Source: CAXTTV01 sp964247295
GTDB lineage: Bacteria > Chloroflexota > Ktedonobacteria > Ktedonobacterales > Ktedonobacteraceae
Direction: 5' to 3'
Length of the DNA: 44,569 bases
NCBI GenBank assembly: GCA_964247295.1
Contig: CAXTTV010000016.1
Location: 1 to 44,569, forward strand
Positions 24,211 to 33,289 of the stretch are shown piece after piece. The translations under genes and the position numbers were made by a program. The notes below the pieces were generated by a model. That model worked only from the letters and a program-made list of their open reading frames with translations, was not told the DNA's origin and did not search any database. Each line of letters starts with the position of its first letter. Position 1 is the stretch's first letter.

Positions 24211-26634
24211 CTACGGAAGCTTTTCCAGACGGGCGAAATCCATATCAAGACGCTTCTTGCCTTCTTTGAACTGCACTTCAACAATCTCAGTTTCTTTACT
24301 CATCTCGCTTTTCAAAACAATTCCATCGCCAAACTTTTCATTATGAACTTTATCGCCGGGCTTGAACTGTTGTTCCTTCGGTTTTAGTGGCTGAGCAGGC
24401 TTTTTAAAGGTTGGAGGCACTGAGGGTGCCCGTGGAGATGGAGGTGTTGGTGTACTCCTGGGAGACCATTGTGGTGGTGTGGTGGAGCGTGGTTTCCCAG
24501 AGCCAATGACCCGGCCAGTCTCTCCATAGGGGTCCTGATTAATGTCGTCTTCCCAGGCGCGCTGCTGGCGCTGAGGCCCATAGCCGTTCCCGGTGGTCAT
24601 ACCCGTCCGAGGATTATAACCGCTGGCAGTCTTGTAGTTCCGGGGCATATGCAGCAGCTCCTGCGGAATATCCTCAAGGAAGCGCGAGGGATCAGTCGGG
24701 GCGCTGTCACCAAAGTAGGAGCGGCGACGTGCTCGCACAAGATAGAGCCTGCGCATGGCGCGGGTAAAGCCGACATAGGCCAGCCGCCGCTCCTCTTCAA
24801 GCTCTTCGGGCTTATCTATCGAACGGGCGTGGGGTAGCGAGCCCTCATCCATTCCAACAATAAAGACCGCCGGGAACTCTAAGCCCTTGGCCGCATGCAG
24901 CGTAATCAGCGTGACCGCATCGCTGTTTTCATCGGTCAAGGAGCCGTTTTCGCTGGTTTGAGTTGTATCTGCCCCGCCGACCAGAGCCACATTCTCTAGA
25001 AAAAGATCCAGGGCCGCGCGCGTTTCGATCTCTGAATAGTCCGAGGCCACATTGCGCAACTCCAGAATGTTTTCCCAGCGATCGGCCTCCTCAGGGATCG
25101 CCCGAAGCTCGGGTCCATACCCTGAACGTTCCAGAACATGATCCAGCAACTCGGGGAGATGAAGTTCATCAATGGAATCCAGTAGATTATTCATAAGTCT
25201 CATAAACCCCTGGAGCGCGGTTTTCGCCGCCTTGCCAAGGGTCGGGTGTTGATCTATCTGTTGCAGGGATTGAAAAAGCGAAACACCCTGACGAGTAGCC
25301 CAGGCCTGAACCTCACCAACCGTCTTCGCCCCAATCTTTCGGTTTGGAACATTAATGATGCGAAGCAGACTAAGATTATCGTTTGGATTTGCTAGCAGGC
25401 GCATATAGGCCAGCATATCCTTGATCTCTTTGCGTTCATAGAACTTGCGGCTGCCGATGACTTTATAGGGAATATTCGCGCGCATAAACTGCTCTTCCAG
25501 AGCGCGTGACTGGGCATTTGTGCGATACATCACCGCGATCTGACCGCGATCCTCAATCTCATGACGGGCCAGCAGCTCGCGGATCTCCTGCACCACAAAA
25601 TTCGCCTCGCCCTCCTCATCGTACGCCTCAAAGAGCGTGATCCGTTCGCCGCGTCCCAGAGCCGTCCAGAGGTTCTTTTCCTTGCGCCAGCGGTTGCGCT
25701 GCACGATCCCCTGAGCGGCATTCAGAATATTCTGCGTCGAGCGATAGTTTTGTTCCAGTAGGATCAGCGTGCGATCGGGAAAATCCTCCTCAAAGCGGAT
25801 CACATTCTCATCGCTCGCTCCGCGCCAGCTATAGATCATCTGATCATCATCGCCGACCACACAAAGATTCTCCAGGCCGCGATGATCGTCTGGCGTGCCA
25901 TAGGCCAACAGGCGTACAAGCTTGTATTGGGGAAGATTACAATCCTGAAATTCGTCCACATGCACATGTTGCCAGCGACGCTGATAGCGATAGCGGACCT
26001 CGGGTTCCCGCCGCCAGAGCTGCTCTGTTAACATTAAAAGATCATCAAAATCCACACTATTATTTGCCTGAAGCACCTTCTGATACTGTTTGTAGACGCG
26101 TGCAGCCACCTCTTCAATATATTTTTCCGCCAGCTCTGCCATCTGATTGGGGCTCTGCATATCATTTTTCGCGCGCGAGATCAGGCTCTGCATCGTCGCA
26201 GGCTTATACTGTTTATCGTCCAGATTTAGATCCTTAATCACCTGCTTAATAATCGCCTTTTGATCATCGGCATCCAGGATCACAAACGAGCGGTTCAGGC
26301 CGAGGGGAGCGAGATAGTCGGCCTCCTGACGGAGCACGCGAGCACAGATCGCATGGAACGTCCCGATCTGCATCTCTTTTGAGGCATTCATCCCAACCAG
26401 TTTTTCCAGGCGTTCGCGCATCTCGCGCGCCGCCTTATTCGTAAATGTCACCGCCAGGATCTGGTAGGGTTGAACATGCTCATGCTGTACAAGATATGCG
26501 ATGCGATGGGTGATGACGCGGGTCTTACCGCTGCCGGGGCCAGCCAGGATCAGCACAGGCCCATGGGTAGTCGTCACAGCTTTGCGTTGAGGCTCATTTA
26601 AGCCAGCAAGTAAATCTAAATTATCCAACATCAT
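24211..26634 (-). CDS. pcrA: UvrD/PcrA-type ATP-dependent DNA helicase
   Basis: 807-aa superfamily 1A 3'-5' helicase used in repair and in clearing proteins from DNA. Walker A AGPGSGKT (residues 32-39), motif II DEFQDCN, motif III GDDDQMIYSWRGA, motif IV LEQNYRS, motif V TLHAAKGLEF, motif VI EERRLAYVGFTRA. After the helicase core comes a Pro/Ser-rich linker and a C-terminal tudor-like domain (GDKVHNEKFGDGIV...), the module by which PcrA binds RNA polymerase. Two ATGs lie in tandem at 26634 and 26631; GGGG lies four bases upstream. Confidence 0.97.
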   Translation of the reverse strand: MMLDNLDLLAGLNEPQRKAVTTTHGPVLILAGPGSGKTRVITHRIAYLVQHEHVQPYQILAVTFTNKAAREMRERLEKLVGMNASKEMQIGTFHAICARVLRQEADYLAPLGLNRSFVILDADDQKAIIKQVIKDLNLDDKQYKPATMQSLISRAKNDMQSPNQMAELAEKYIEEVAARVYKQYQKVLQANNSVDFDDLLMLTEQLWRREPEVRYRYQRRWQHVHVDEFQDCNLPQYKLVRLLAYGTPDDHRGLENLCVVGDDDQMIYSWRGASDENVIRFEEDFPDRTLILLEQNYRSTQNILNAAQGIVQRNRWRKEKNLWTALGRGERITLFEAYDEEGEANFVVQEIRELLARHEIEDRGQIAVMYRTNAQSRALEEQFMRANIPYKVIGSRKFYERKEIKDMLAYMRLLANPNDNLSLLRIINVPNRKIGAKTVGEVQAWATRQGVSLFQSLQQIDQHPTLGKAAKTALQGFMRLMNNLLDSIDELHLPELLDHVLERSGYGPELRAIPEEADRWENILELRNVASDYSEIETRAALDLFLENVALVGGADTTQTSENGSLTDENSDAVTLITLHAAKGLEFPAVFIVGMDEGSLPHARSIDKPEELEEERRLAYVGFTRAMRRLYLVRARRRSYFGDSAPTDPSRFLEDIPQELLHMPRNYKTASGYNPRTGMTTGNGYGPQRQQRAWEDDINQDPYGETGRVIGSGKPRSTTPPQWSPRSTPTPPSPRAPSVPPTFKKPAQPLKPKEQQFKPGDKVHNEKFGDGIVLKSEMSKETEIVEVQFKEGKKRLDMDFARLEKLP

Positions 26635-26924
26635 CTATCCCCAAACAAAGAGAATTGAGAGGCCTACAAAAGATAAAAAAGGAAAAGACTTTCAATGACC
26701 GGACTATTGTATCACAGCCGTAGGTATAAGGGCAGAGGTCTGAACGCAGGATATTTGACAGCTTCAGAACGAATTGGATAGTATGGAAAATGGATAAGAG
26801 GAATAGCATGGCAGCTCTGTAAATATTGTTGGGATAGATCCCTGGATACTCACGGCCAACCTTGCATAATAAGTAAAAGAAGCGTCAACTTTTGTTTCTT
26901 AAAAAAAAAGAAAGATGGAAAGGC

Positions 26925-27917
26925 ATGCTCGATCGTATTTTTGACTCCTACTCCTTGCCTGATACGGGTAAGGCCAGAAAGCCACGAAAAATCGCGTTAA
27001 TCGGTACTGGTATGGTAGGAATGTCCGCAGCCTATGCAATGCTCATAGAAAACACCTTTGAAGAACTCGTAATGTATGATGTTGCCCGCGAGCGGCTGGA
27101 GGGAGAGGTCATGGATCTTGTACACGGCCTCCCCTTCGCGGAACCGGCGATTATACGAGCTGGTTCGCTTGACGACTGCGGCGGCGCAGATCTCGTGATT
27201 ATCACCGCCGGTTCAAATCAGAAGCCTGGTGAGACCCGGTTAGACCTCTTGAACCGCAATGCCGCCATCTTTAGATCCTTCGTCCCGAAACTAGCCGAAA
27301 ACTGCCCCAATGCCATCTTCCTGGTTGTTAGTAATCCCGTAGATGTTCTCACCTATATCACCTGGAAGCTTTCGGGTCTGCCTCATACCTCCGTCATCGG
27401 TTCCGGCACCGTTTTAGATACCGCACGCTTCCGCTATCTTCTGGCTCAAAAATTTCAGATTGACTCCCGTAGCCTGCATGCCTACATCATTGGCGAGCAT
27501 GGTGATAGTGAAGTTCCAGTATGGAGCAGCGCCAATATTAGTGGGACGATGTTAAAAAGCCTGGACCCGGAACTGGGAACCTCGAAGGACCATGAAGACT
27601 TTGAGAAAATTTTCGAGCAGGTCAAAAATGCTGCTTATGAGATCATCAAGCGGAAAGGCGCAACCTATTACGCCATTGGATTGGGGGTGAATTTTATCGC
27701 CCAATCCATTCTTAGAGATCGGAACCGGGTAATGACGGTCAGTACCTTGATGCAGGGCCAGCATGGAGTTCAGGATGTTTATCTAAGCCTACCCAGTGTT
27801 GTTACCCGTCAAGGGATCTCCCGAGTGGTGAGATTAGATCTTGCTCATGATGAAGAGGAGCAGTTCAAAAAATCCGCTCGGGTTTTGCGGGAGGCCATTG
27901 AAAAGGTCCAGATTTAG
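26925..27917 (+). CDS. ldh: L-lactate dehydrogenase
   Basis: 330 aa, NAD-dependent, interconverts pyruvate and lactate. GTGMVG (residues 27-32) is the Rossmann loop; NQKPGETR contains the Gln that selects pyruvate over oxaloacetate and the catalytic Arg; DTARFRYLL carries the substrate-binding Arg and GEHGDSEVP the active-site His. The Gln argues against malate dehydrogenase. I chose ATG 26925, with AGAAAG ten bases before; a TTG 33 bases upstream would add a lysine-rich run from the poly-A leader and is unlikely. No terminator is visible before the adjacent gene remnant. Confidence 0.93.
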   Translation: MLDRIFDSYSLPDTGKARKPRKIALIGTGMVGMSAAYAMLIENTFEELVMYDVARERLEGEVMDLVHGLPFAEPAIIRAGSLDDCGGADLVIITAGSNQKPGETRLDLLNRNAAIFRSFVPKLAENCPNAIFLVVSNPVDVLTYITWKLSGLPHTSVIGSGTVLDTARFRYLLAQKFQIDSRSLHAYIIGEHGDSEVPVWSSANISGTMLKSLDPELGTSKDHEDFEKIFEQVKNAAYEIIKRKGATYYAIGLGVNFIAQSILRDRNRVMTVSTLMQGQHGVQDVYLSLPSVVTRQGISRVVRLDLAHDEEEQFKKSARVLREAIEKVQI

Positions 27918-27942
27918 GCGAGAGAAAACGTGGAAACTATGA

Positions 27943-28287
27943 GTTCGGATCGGCTCGCTGGAGCTGGTTCCATCGCCGGGGCATACGCCGGGCCATGCCG
28001 CCTTTCTCGATACGCGTGATCGCACTCTCATCGTTGGGGATGCCTTTTACACACTGGGAGGGATTGCTGTCTCTGGCGTACTCAAACCACTGTTTCCATT
28101 GCCTGCCTTTGCCACCTGGCACAAGCCCACCTCAGTCAAAAGCGCGAAAGCCCTCTACGCAGTGCAACCCTCGCGACTGGCCGTCGGTCATGGAGCAGTC
28201 CTGAATGATCCCCTCAGCCAGATGCTTAAAGCCATTGCCGAAGCCGAGCGTTTAGTTGAAAAGGACCAGAAGCGGCATGTCTCCTAG
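27943..28287 (+). pseudogene. 5'-truncated metallo-beta-lactamase-fold hydrolase
   Basis: An open frame of 114 codons that follows a TGA (27940-27942) and has no plausible start until a TTG at 28099. It reads as the second half of an MBL-fold enzyme: SPGHTPGHAAFLDTRD, then LIVGDAFYTLGG (metal-ligand His and Asp), then a C-terminal RLAVGHGAVL with the last zinc-ligand His. The N-terminal half, including the HxHxDH motif, is absent; the lactate dehydrogenase gene ends only 25 bases away. Its stop overlaps the start of the tetR gene, so the pair was once translationally coupled. Confidence 0.72.
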
Positions 28288-28858
28288 ATCAGGTTTAGAT
28301 AAAGCAACAGTTATTGAGGTGGCAGTAGAATTAATTGATAGCGTGGGTGCCGAAGGTTTAACCCTGGCGGCACTCGCCAGCAAACTAGGAGTGCGTATTC
28401 CCTCGCTTTACAATCATGTTGATGGGCTCAACGGCATCAAGCGCGAACTTGCCCTTTATGGAAATCGATTCCTTATGGAAAGAATGGGGAGGGTCGCGAT
28501 CGGCAAAGCCAGCGATGATGCCCTCAAGGCAACTGCATTTGAATATCGAGCCTTTGCCCTAGAACATCCCGGATTATATGAGATTTCCGCCCTGTACGCT
28601 CCAGATCCCAATGATCATGAACTACTAGAACTTGCTGACCTAAAAATAGAGATCTTCACCCAAATATTATCTGGTTATGAATTTAAACAGGAGCAGAGCT
28701 TACATATCGTCAGAGGGCTGCGAAGTATTGCCCATGGATTTGTCGCATTAGAGCGAGCCGGTGGCTTCAAGATGGCTCTTGACAAAGATCAGAGCTTTGA
28801 TCTATTGATCGAGATCTTTATTAATGGTCTGCACAAACTCAAACGAAAAGAGATCTAA
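28277..28858 (+). CDS. TetR-family regulator (TetR-WHG type)
   Basis: 193 aa with N-terminal helix-turn-helix (DKATVIEVAVELIDSVGAEG, then LASKLGVRIPSLYNHVDGLN). The C-terminal domain (FEYRAFALEHPGLYEISALY) resembles the WHG domain of TetR_C_33. I prefer ATG 28277 to the TTG at 28256. The start overlaps the end of the MBL remnant, whose intact form it probably regulated; with that gene broken the present target is unclear. AAAAAATCCCC sequence follows the stop with no clear terminator. Confidence 0.88.
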   Translation: MSPRSGLDKATVIEVAVELIDSVGAEGLTLAALASKLGVRIPSLYNHVDGLNGIKRELALYGNRFLMERMGRVAIGKASDDALKATAFEYRAFALEHPGLYEISALYAPDPNDHELLELADLKIEIFTQILSGYEFKQEQSLHIVRGLRSIAHGFVALERAGGFKMALDKDQSFDLLIEIFINGLHKLKRKEI

Positions 28859-28876
28859 AAAATCCCCTAAATACCC

Positions 28877-28905
28877 TTGCGATCATGATTTCTATGGGGT
28901 ATTAT
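28877..28905 (+). promoter_or_regulatory. Vegetative promoter of groESL
   Basis: TTGCGA (28877-28882), 17 bp, TATTAT (28900-28905), located immediately upstream of CIRCE. Confidence 0.65.
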
Positions 28906-28913
28906 ATAGCAGG

Positions 28914-28940
28914 TTCGCACTCTCTATAGGAGATTGCTAA
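28914..28940. promoter_or_regulatory. CIRCE operator (HrcA binding site)
   Basis: TTCGCACTC, nine bases, GATTGCTAA against the consensus TTAGCACTC-N9-GAGTGCTAA: two changes in total, spacing exact. Its position over the expected transcription start of groESL fits HrcA repression relieved by heat shock. Confidence 0.88.
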
Positions 28941-28941
28941 T

Positions 28942-28982
28942 TTCAAGACAATTGGAGTATCTATACTCCAACTGTCTTGAAA
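28942..28982 (+). promoter_or_regulatory. Long hairpin in the groES leader
   Basis: TTCAAGACAATTGGAGTA pairs with TACTCCAACTGTCTTGAA, an 18-bp stem with one mismatch and a tiny loop, directly abutting CIRCE and about 95 bases before groES. No T run follows, so it is not an ordinary terminator. Confidence 0.6.
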
Positions 28983-29075
28983 AGGCAAGTATTGCTGCAT
29001 AGGGTATGGCAGACGAAGAGAGTGCCAGAGGCCGCACCCAATTAAAACGTCTATATTGTAGGGAGGAAGTCAACG

Positions 29076-29369
29076 GTGAGCGTCAATCTTCGACCACTGG
29101 CTGACCGCATAGTCGTCAAGCCATTAACTCGTGAGACCATGACCAGAACAGGAATCATGTTGCCAGACACCGCGAAAGAGAAGCCCCAGGAGGGTGAGAT
29201 TGTCGCGGTTGGTGCTGGCAAAGTTTTGGATAATGGGAAGCGTGTTGCCCTGGAAGTTTCAATTGGACAGAAAGTGCTTTTCGCTAAATACGCAGGCACT
29301 GAAGTCAAAGTTGAGAGCCAGGAATATTTGATTTTGCGCGAAAGCGATGTTATGGGTATCATTGATTAA
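29076..29369 (+). CDS. groES: Co-chaperonin GroES
   Basis: 97-aa lid of the chaperonin. The start is GTG with GGGAGG upstream. The mobile loop (KPLTRETMTRTGIMLPDTAK) and the LFAKYAGTEVK beta-barrel strand are canonical. It lies 58 bases before groEL. Confidence 0.98.
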   Translation: MSVNLRPLADRIVVKPLTRETMTRTGIMLPDTAKEKPQEGEIVAVGAGKVLDNGKRVALEVSIGQKVLFAKYAGTEVKVESQEYLILRESDVMGIID

Positions 29370-29427
29370 GAATGTCTTAATCGCAAGATTAGGGCACAAG
29401 AATAGATAAATAGTAGGAGAAAATTTC

Positions 29428-31077
29428 GTGGCAAAGCAGTTACAATTTGATACGCAAGCTCGTCATTCGTTAAAAAAAGGTATGGACGTTCTAGCGGACG
29501 CCGTTAAAGTCACGCTTGGTCCCAAGGGCCGCAACGTTGTTCTGGACAAAAAGTTTGGCGCGCCAACTATCACCAACGATGGCGTCACCATTGCCCGCGA
29601 CATTGACCTGCCCGATCCTTTTGAGAACATGGGCGCGCAATTGCTCAAAGAAGTCGCGACCCAGACCAACGATGTTGCTGGAGACGGTACCACCACCGCC
29701 ACCGTCCTGGCCCAGGCCATCATCACCGAGGGTTTGAAGAACCTGGCCGCCGGAGCCAACCCAATGATTCTACGCCGTGGTCTAGAGAACGGTGTTGAGG
29801 CCGTCATCGCCCGCATCCGCGAGGTCAGCAAGCCCGTTGAGACTCGTGAGCAGATCGCCCAGGTCGCCTCGATCTCCGCCGCCGATCCCGAGATTGGTGC
29901 CTTGATCGCTGAGGTCATGGAGAAAGTCGGCAAAGACGGCGTTATCACCGTCGAAGAGGGCCGTGGTCTGGAGACCGAGAAAGAGTATACCGAGGGCATG
30001 CAGTTCGATCGAGGCTTCATCTCGCCCTATATGGCGACTAACCCCGATCACACCCAGGCGATCCTCAACGATCCCTATATTCTGATCACAGACAAAAAGA
30101 TCAGCGCGATCGCTGATATCCTGCCCACCCTGGAAAAAGTGCTTCAGACTGGCAGCAAAGAGATCGTCATTATCGCCGAGGATGTAGACGGCGAGGCTCT
30201 GGCGACCCTGGTCGTCAACAAGGTTCGTGGCGCGTTCAACGTCCTGGGCGTCAAGGCCCCTGGCTTTGGTGATCGCCGCGAGGCCATGCTTGAAGATATC
30301 GCGGTCCTCACCGGTGGTCGTGTCATCACCGAGAAGGCTGGCTTCTCCCTGGAGAACGTCACCCTTGAGGATCTGGGCCGCGCCCGCACCGTTTCCTCCA
30401 ATAAAGATAACACCACCATTGTGGATGGAGCGGGCCAGCAGTCCGAGATCCAGGATCGCGTCCGCCAGATTCGCGCGCAGATTGATGGAACCACCAGCGA
30501 CTATGATCGCGAGAAGCTCCAGGAGCGACTGGCGAAACTGGCCGGTGGCGTCGGTGTCATCAAAGTTGGTGCCGCGACCGAGGTCGAGCTCAAAGAGAAA
30601 AAGCACCGCGTCGAAGATGCCCTCTCGGCCACCCGCGCCGCCATCGAAGAGGGGATCGTCCCTGGTGGTGGAAGCGTCCTGATCGCTGCCGCGACCGCTC
30701 TGGATAGCGTCAAAGCCAATAATCCTGAAGAGCAGACTGGCATTAACATCCTGCGCCGTGCCCTTGAAGAGCCTCTGCGCCAGATTGCCTTCAACTCCGG
30801 GCGCGATGGCGCTGTTATCGTCAACGAAGTTCGCAGTAGCGGCAAAGGCTTCGATGCCCTGCGCGGTGAGTTTGTTGACATGGTTCAGGCCGGCATCATT
30901 GATCCCGCCAAAGTGACCCGTTCGGCCCTTCAGAACGCTGCGAGTGTCGCCGCCATGTTCCTCTCTACCGATGCGCTAATCACAGACATCCCTGAGGAAA
31001 ACGATAACGCCGCTGCCGCCGCCGCCGCTGGTATGGGTGGCATGGGTGGCATGGGTGGCATGGGTGGTATGATGTAA
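29428..31077 (+). CDS. groEL: Chaperonin GroEL
   Basis: 549-aa ATP-dependent folding chaperone. The ATP-binding GDGTTTATVLAQ motif, LGPKGRNVVLDKKFG and the repeated GGM tail (GGMGGMGGMGGMM) are all present; length is normal. GTG start with TAGGAG upstream. Codon choice is strongly biased, as expected of a highly expressed gene. Confidence 0.99.
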   Translation: MAKQLQFDTQARHSLKKGMDVLADAVKVTLGPKGRNVVLDKKFGAPTITNDGVTIARDIDLPDPFENMGAQLLKEVATQTNDVAGDGTTTATVLAQAIITEGLKNLAAGANPMILRRGLENGVEAVIARIREVSKPVETREQIAQVASISAADPEIGALIAEVMEKVGKDGVITVEEGRGLETEKEYTEGMQFDRGFISPYMATNPDHTQAILNDPYILITDKKISAIADILPTLEKVLQTGSKEIVIIAEDVDGEALATLVVNKVRGAFNVLGVKAPGFGDRREAMLEDIAVLTGGRVITEKAGFSLENVTLEDLGRARTVSSNKDNTTIVDGAGQQSEIQDRVRQIRAQIDGTTSDYDREKLQERLAKLAGGVGVIKVGAATEVELKEKKHRVEDALSATRAAIEEGIVPGGGSVLIAAATALDSVKANNPEEQTGINILRRALEEPLRQIAFNSGRDGAVIVNEVRSSGKGFDALRGEFVDMVQAGIIDPAKVTRSALQNAASVAAMFLSTDALITDIPEENDNAAAAAAAGMGGMGGMGGMGGMM

Positions 31078-31156
31078 GTATCTCCCGATTAGTGGTTTCT
31101 ACATTAGTAGCAAACCATAATCGTGAAATATCTAAAAAAACTATAGCTTAAAGTTA

Positions 31157-31195
31157 ACGAGAGAGTTGAAAGATTTTTCAACTCTCTCGTTTTTT
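31157..31195 (+). terminator. Rho-independent terminator of groESL
   Basis: AACGAGAGAGTTGAA pairs with TTCAACTCTCTCGTT, followed by a run of T. Confidence 0.93.
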
Positions 31196-31214
31196 GTACA
31201 CCAGATTTCTACTT

Positions 31215-31239
31215 ATTTGTGCACGATTTGTGCACAAAT
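31215..31239. promoter_or_regulatory. Tandem ATTTGTGCAC sites upstream of the 31411 gene
   Basis: ATTTGTGCAC occurs at 31215-31224 and again at 31226-31235, the second extended to the perfect palindrome ATTTGTGCACAAAT (31226-31239). The 11-bp spacing puts both on one face of the helix. A binding site for an unknown regulator is likely. The remainder of the 333-base gap is AT-rich. Confidence 0.5.
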
Positions 31240-31410
31240 AATAATTTGCAAGTTTAAAAATAACATGTTATAATACCTATCTAATATTCTAAATTTTGTT
31301 AACTTATATGTCGATATCCAAACAGGCCCCATTAGCTAATCATTGATCTTTATCTATGCGTCCTTGTGTATGTGTCCGGTCAAGGATTTATTCTCAGGAG
31401 CCGTATTGTG

Positions 31411-31992
31411 ATGTTCTCACTGGAATATAAAAACATAAGCCAGGCACTACGAACAATGCGGTACACAGGTTCGGCCAGGGCTGAGATCACCTCTGGTGTT
31501 CTGATGGGGAGTCTTGTTATTTTAGCTGTACGCGATGGAGAGATGGTTTCTAGTATCATTGTCATGCCTGATGGAGTACAACTACAGAATGAGCAACAGG
31601 TACGTAAAGTATTAGAGCAAGCCGGTATTTTAGAGTGGCGTCTTTTAGAAGCTTTACGCTTTAAGGATGGGCAGACAAAAAAAGCCCTTAAACCAATGTT
31701 TCCAAAAGGTCCTCAACCTACGCCTGAAATCTCGGATACGACAGGACCTTTATTAGACCCTACATCTCGTCCAAATGTATATTACCTCTCAGCAACCTCA
31801 TTTCCAATGAGACGATTTGTGGATGCGAGCTGGGTACGTACCTGGCCGTATATTTACCGTCAGGTTTACAACCTTGCAAATGGTCAATACAGTGAGCAAG
31901 ATATTGCTCGTTTACTGAGATTTCCGCCTTCCGCACTGTTACGAGTGTTCTCTGATCTGGAAAAGATGGAAGTGTTACAGCGCGGAATGTAA
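31411..31992 (+). CDS. Unrecognised small protein with a winged-helix-like C-terminus
   Basis: 193 aa from ATG 31411 (CAGGAG ten bases upstream). The N-terminal half, FSLEYKNISQALRTMRYTGS then VLMGSLVILAVRDGEMVSSI, reads like a PATAN/DUF4388-type domain (short helix, then LxxGxLxxxxxGxxxxxI). The C-terminal 60 residues, YRQVYNLANGQYSEQDIARL then LRFPPSALLRVFSDLEKMEV, have the spacing of a winged helix. PATAN-type proteins usually sit in signalling pathways. Neither assignment is firm. The following membrane protein gene (110 bases on) may be a partner. Confidence 0.5.
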   Translation: MFSLEYKNISQALRTMRYTGSARAEITSGVLMGSLVILAVRDGEMVSSIIVMPDGVQLQNEQQVRKVLEQAGILEWRLLEALRFKDGQTKKALKPMFPKGPQPTPEISDTTGPLLDPTSRPNVYYLSATSFPMRRFVDASWVRTWPYIYRQVYNLANGQYSEQDIARLLRFPPSALLRVFSDLEKMEVLQRGM

Positions 31993-32101
31993 GATACACA
32001 GTTTCCGTATTGGATTAGGCCTGTACAGTTTATTACCAGTTAAAGAGGGTGTCGACAGCGTTCTCGCTCGTTGGTATCCTCTTTAAAAGAGAGGTTATTG
32101 T

Positions 32102-33112
32102 ATGGCTTTCAGCTTAACAAGCAACGATGTATTGCAGCCATTGCGCTGGTGGTACTCTATTGGAGCACCGACAAACGTTCCGGATGATGCGCCTCTTGTT
32201 GACCGAGAGAGAGTAAGGCTCGGTAAGCTCACCAGCCTCGTTCTATTCATTGACTTAATCGAGACGGGGATTGCCCTGACCTCTAGCCTCCAGAACCCCG
32301 ACCCAGTCGTCAAATTCTTTCAAATGGGAGCCATTCTTGTTTTAATTGTTGCGTTGTGGTTAAATCGCCAGGGACGCACCCGGGTAGCAGGTATTCTGGT
32401 TATATTCATCCTGGAGCAGGCGATAGCTGGTTTGTTTTTATCCATGCCTGGCGGTCGTCTAACCTCATTTTACCTACCTCTCTTTAGCCTGATGTTAGAA
32501 CCATTATTAATCACAGTATCGCTCTTTCCAATCTGGATAGTGTTTCCATTAATGTTTTACCATATAAGCTTGATTATATGTATCTTGACCTTTGTGCCCA
32601 AGACGCCAGAACTAGTTGGGTATATACAAACAATGCCATTTATTATCTATGGTATTCCTATAACAACCCAGATCTTTGCATCTTTCATCGCCTTTATCTG
32701 GGTGCAGTCCGCACGTGAAGAGATGAGGCGGGCTGAGACTGAGAAAGAAGTAAACCGTTTAACACAGAAACTAGCTGAACAAATGTCGGTTTCAGCAATG
32801 CAATCTCAGATTTTGGAGCATAATCTAAGTGAGCAGCAACAACAGTTTGCGCTTTTGAATGCACAGATGTATCGGTTGGCAAGCGAAATTTACAATATAA
32901 GGACTGGCAAGGGACCGGCGGCATTTCAACAGTTAACTACAGGAACCAATCTGGATTTACTGACAAGAGAGCTTCAATTATTATTAAGTAATCGGTCTGT
33001 AAGTACAAGCAAAGGGGCTTCCTGGCGTGAAACGGAAAAGCAAGACACCAGATTATTGAAGGGGGGACAAACCTCGTATCGGCTCCCACGCGCCCGACTT
33101 AGCAAGCTGTAA
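32102..33112 (+). CDS. Membrane protein with cytoplasmic coiled coil
   Basis: 336 aa. Residues about 40-200 contain five to six hydrophobic segments (for example LFPIWIVFPLMFYHISLIIC). Residues about 200-260 are charged helix (EEMRRAETEKEVNRLTQKLA) ending in a Gln-rich stretch (NLSEQQQQFALLNAQM) of coiled-coil type. It looks like the sensor half of a membrane receptor kinase or cyclase but stops before any output domain. No family was recognised. AAGAGAGG lies ahead of the ATG. Confidence 0.55.
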   Translation: MAFSLTSNDVLQPLRWWYSIGAPTNVPDDAPLVDRERVRLGKLTSLVLFIDLIETGIALTSSLQNPDPVVKFFQMGAILVLIVALWLNRQGRTRVAGILVIFILEQAIAGLFLSMPGGRLTSFYLPLFSLMLEPLLITVSLFPIWIVFPLMFYHISLIICILTFVPKTPELVGYIQTMPFIIYGIPITTQIFASFIAFIWVQSAREEMRRAETEKEVNRLTQKLAEQMSVSAMQSQILEHNLSEQQQQFALLNAQMYRLASEIYNIRTGKGPAAFQQLTTGTNLDLLTRELQLLLSNRSVSTSKGASWRETEKQDTRLLKGGQTSYRLPRARLSKL

Positions 33113-33174
33113 AATATGTACGTAGCCTGCATTATTATCAGGGGGCCGGGCCAACCGAGGAAGGTGAATTGTCG

Positions 33175-33203
33175 TAGATCGGGCCACGTGTGGGTTCGTG
33201 ACA
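33175..33203 (+). repeat. CACGTG repeat, copy 3 (diverged)
   Basis: GTAGATCGGGCCACGTGTGG is close to the 24038 copy (GTAGATCGGGGTCACGTGTG) and followed by GTTCGTG where that one has ACCCGTG. Confidence 0.5.
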
Positions 33204-33235
33204 CCGAGATCGATTGGCCGTGGCGCTCACTAGAG

Positions 33236-33266
33236 CCTGACGGTGTGCCAGTCGCTCGCCGTCAGG
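33236..33266. terminator. Hairpin between convergent genes
   Basis: CCTGACGG and CCGTCAGG, a perfect 8-bp stem with a 15-base loop, between the ends of two convergent genes. The following T-rich stretch (TTGTCTTG) is weak, so its terminator role is uncertain. Confidence 0.4.
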
Positions 33267-33289
33267 TTGTCTTGCTGAGTCAATACTTA

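Noticed and set aside
29782..30606. Long open frame antisense to groEL (274 codons)
   Set aside because: Shadow of a strongly codon-biased gene; no ribosome site and no recognisable protein.
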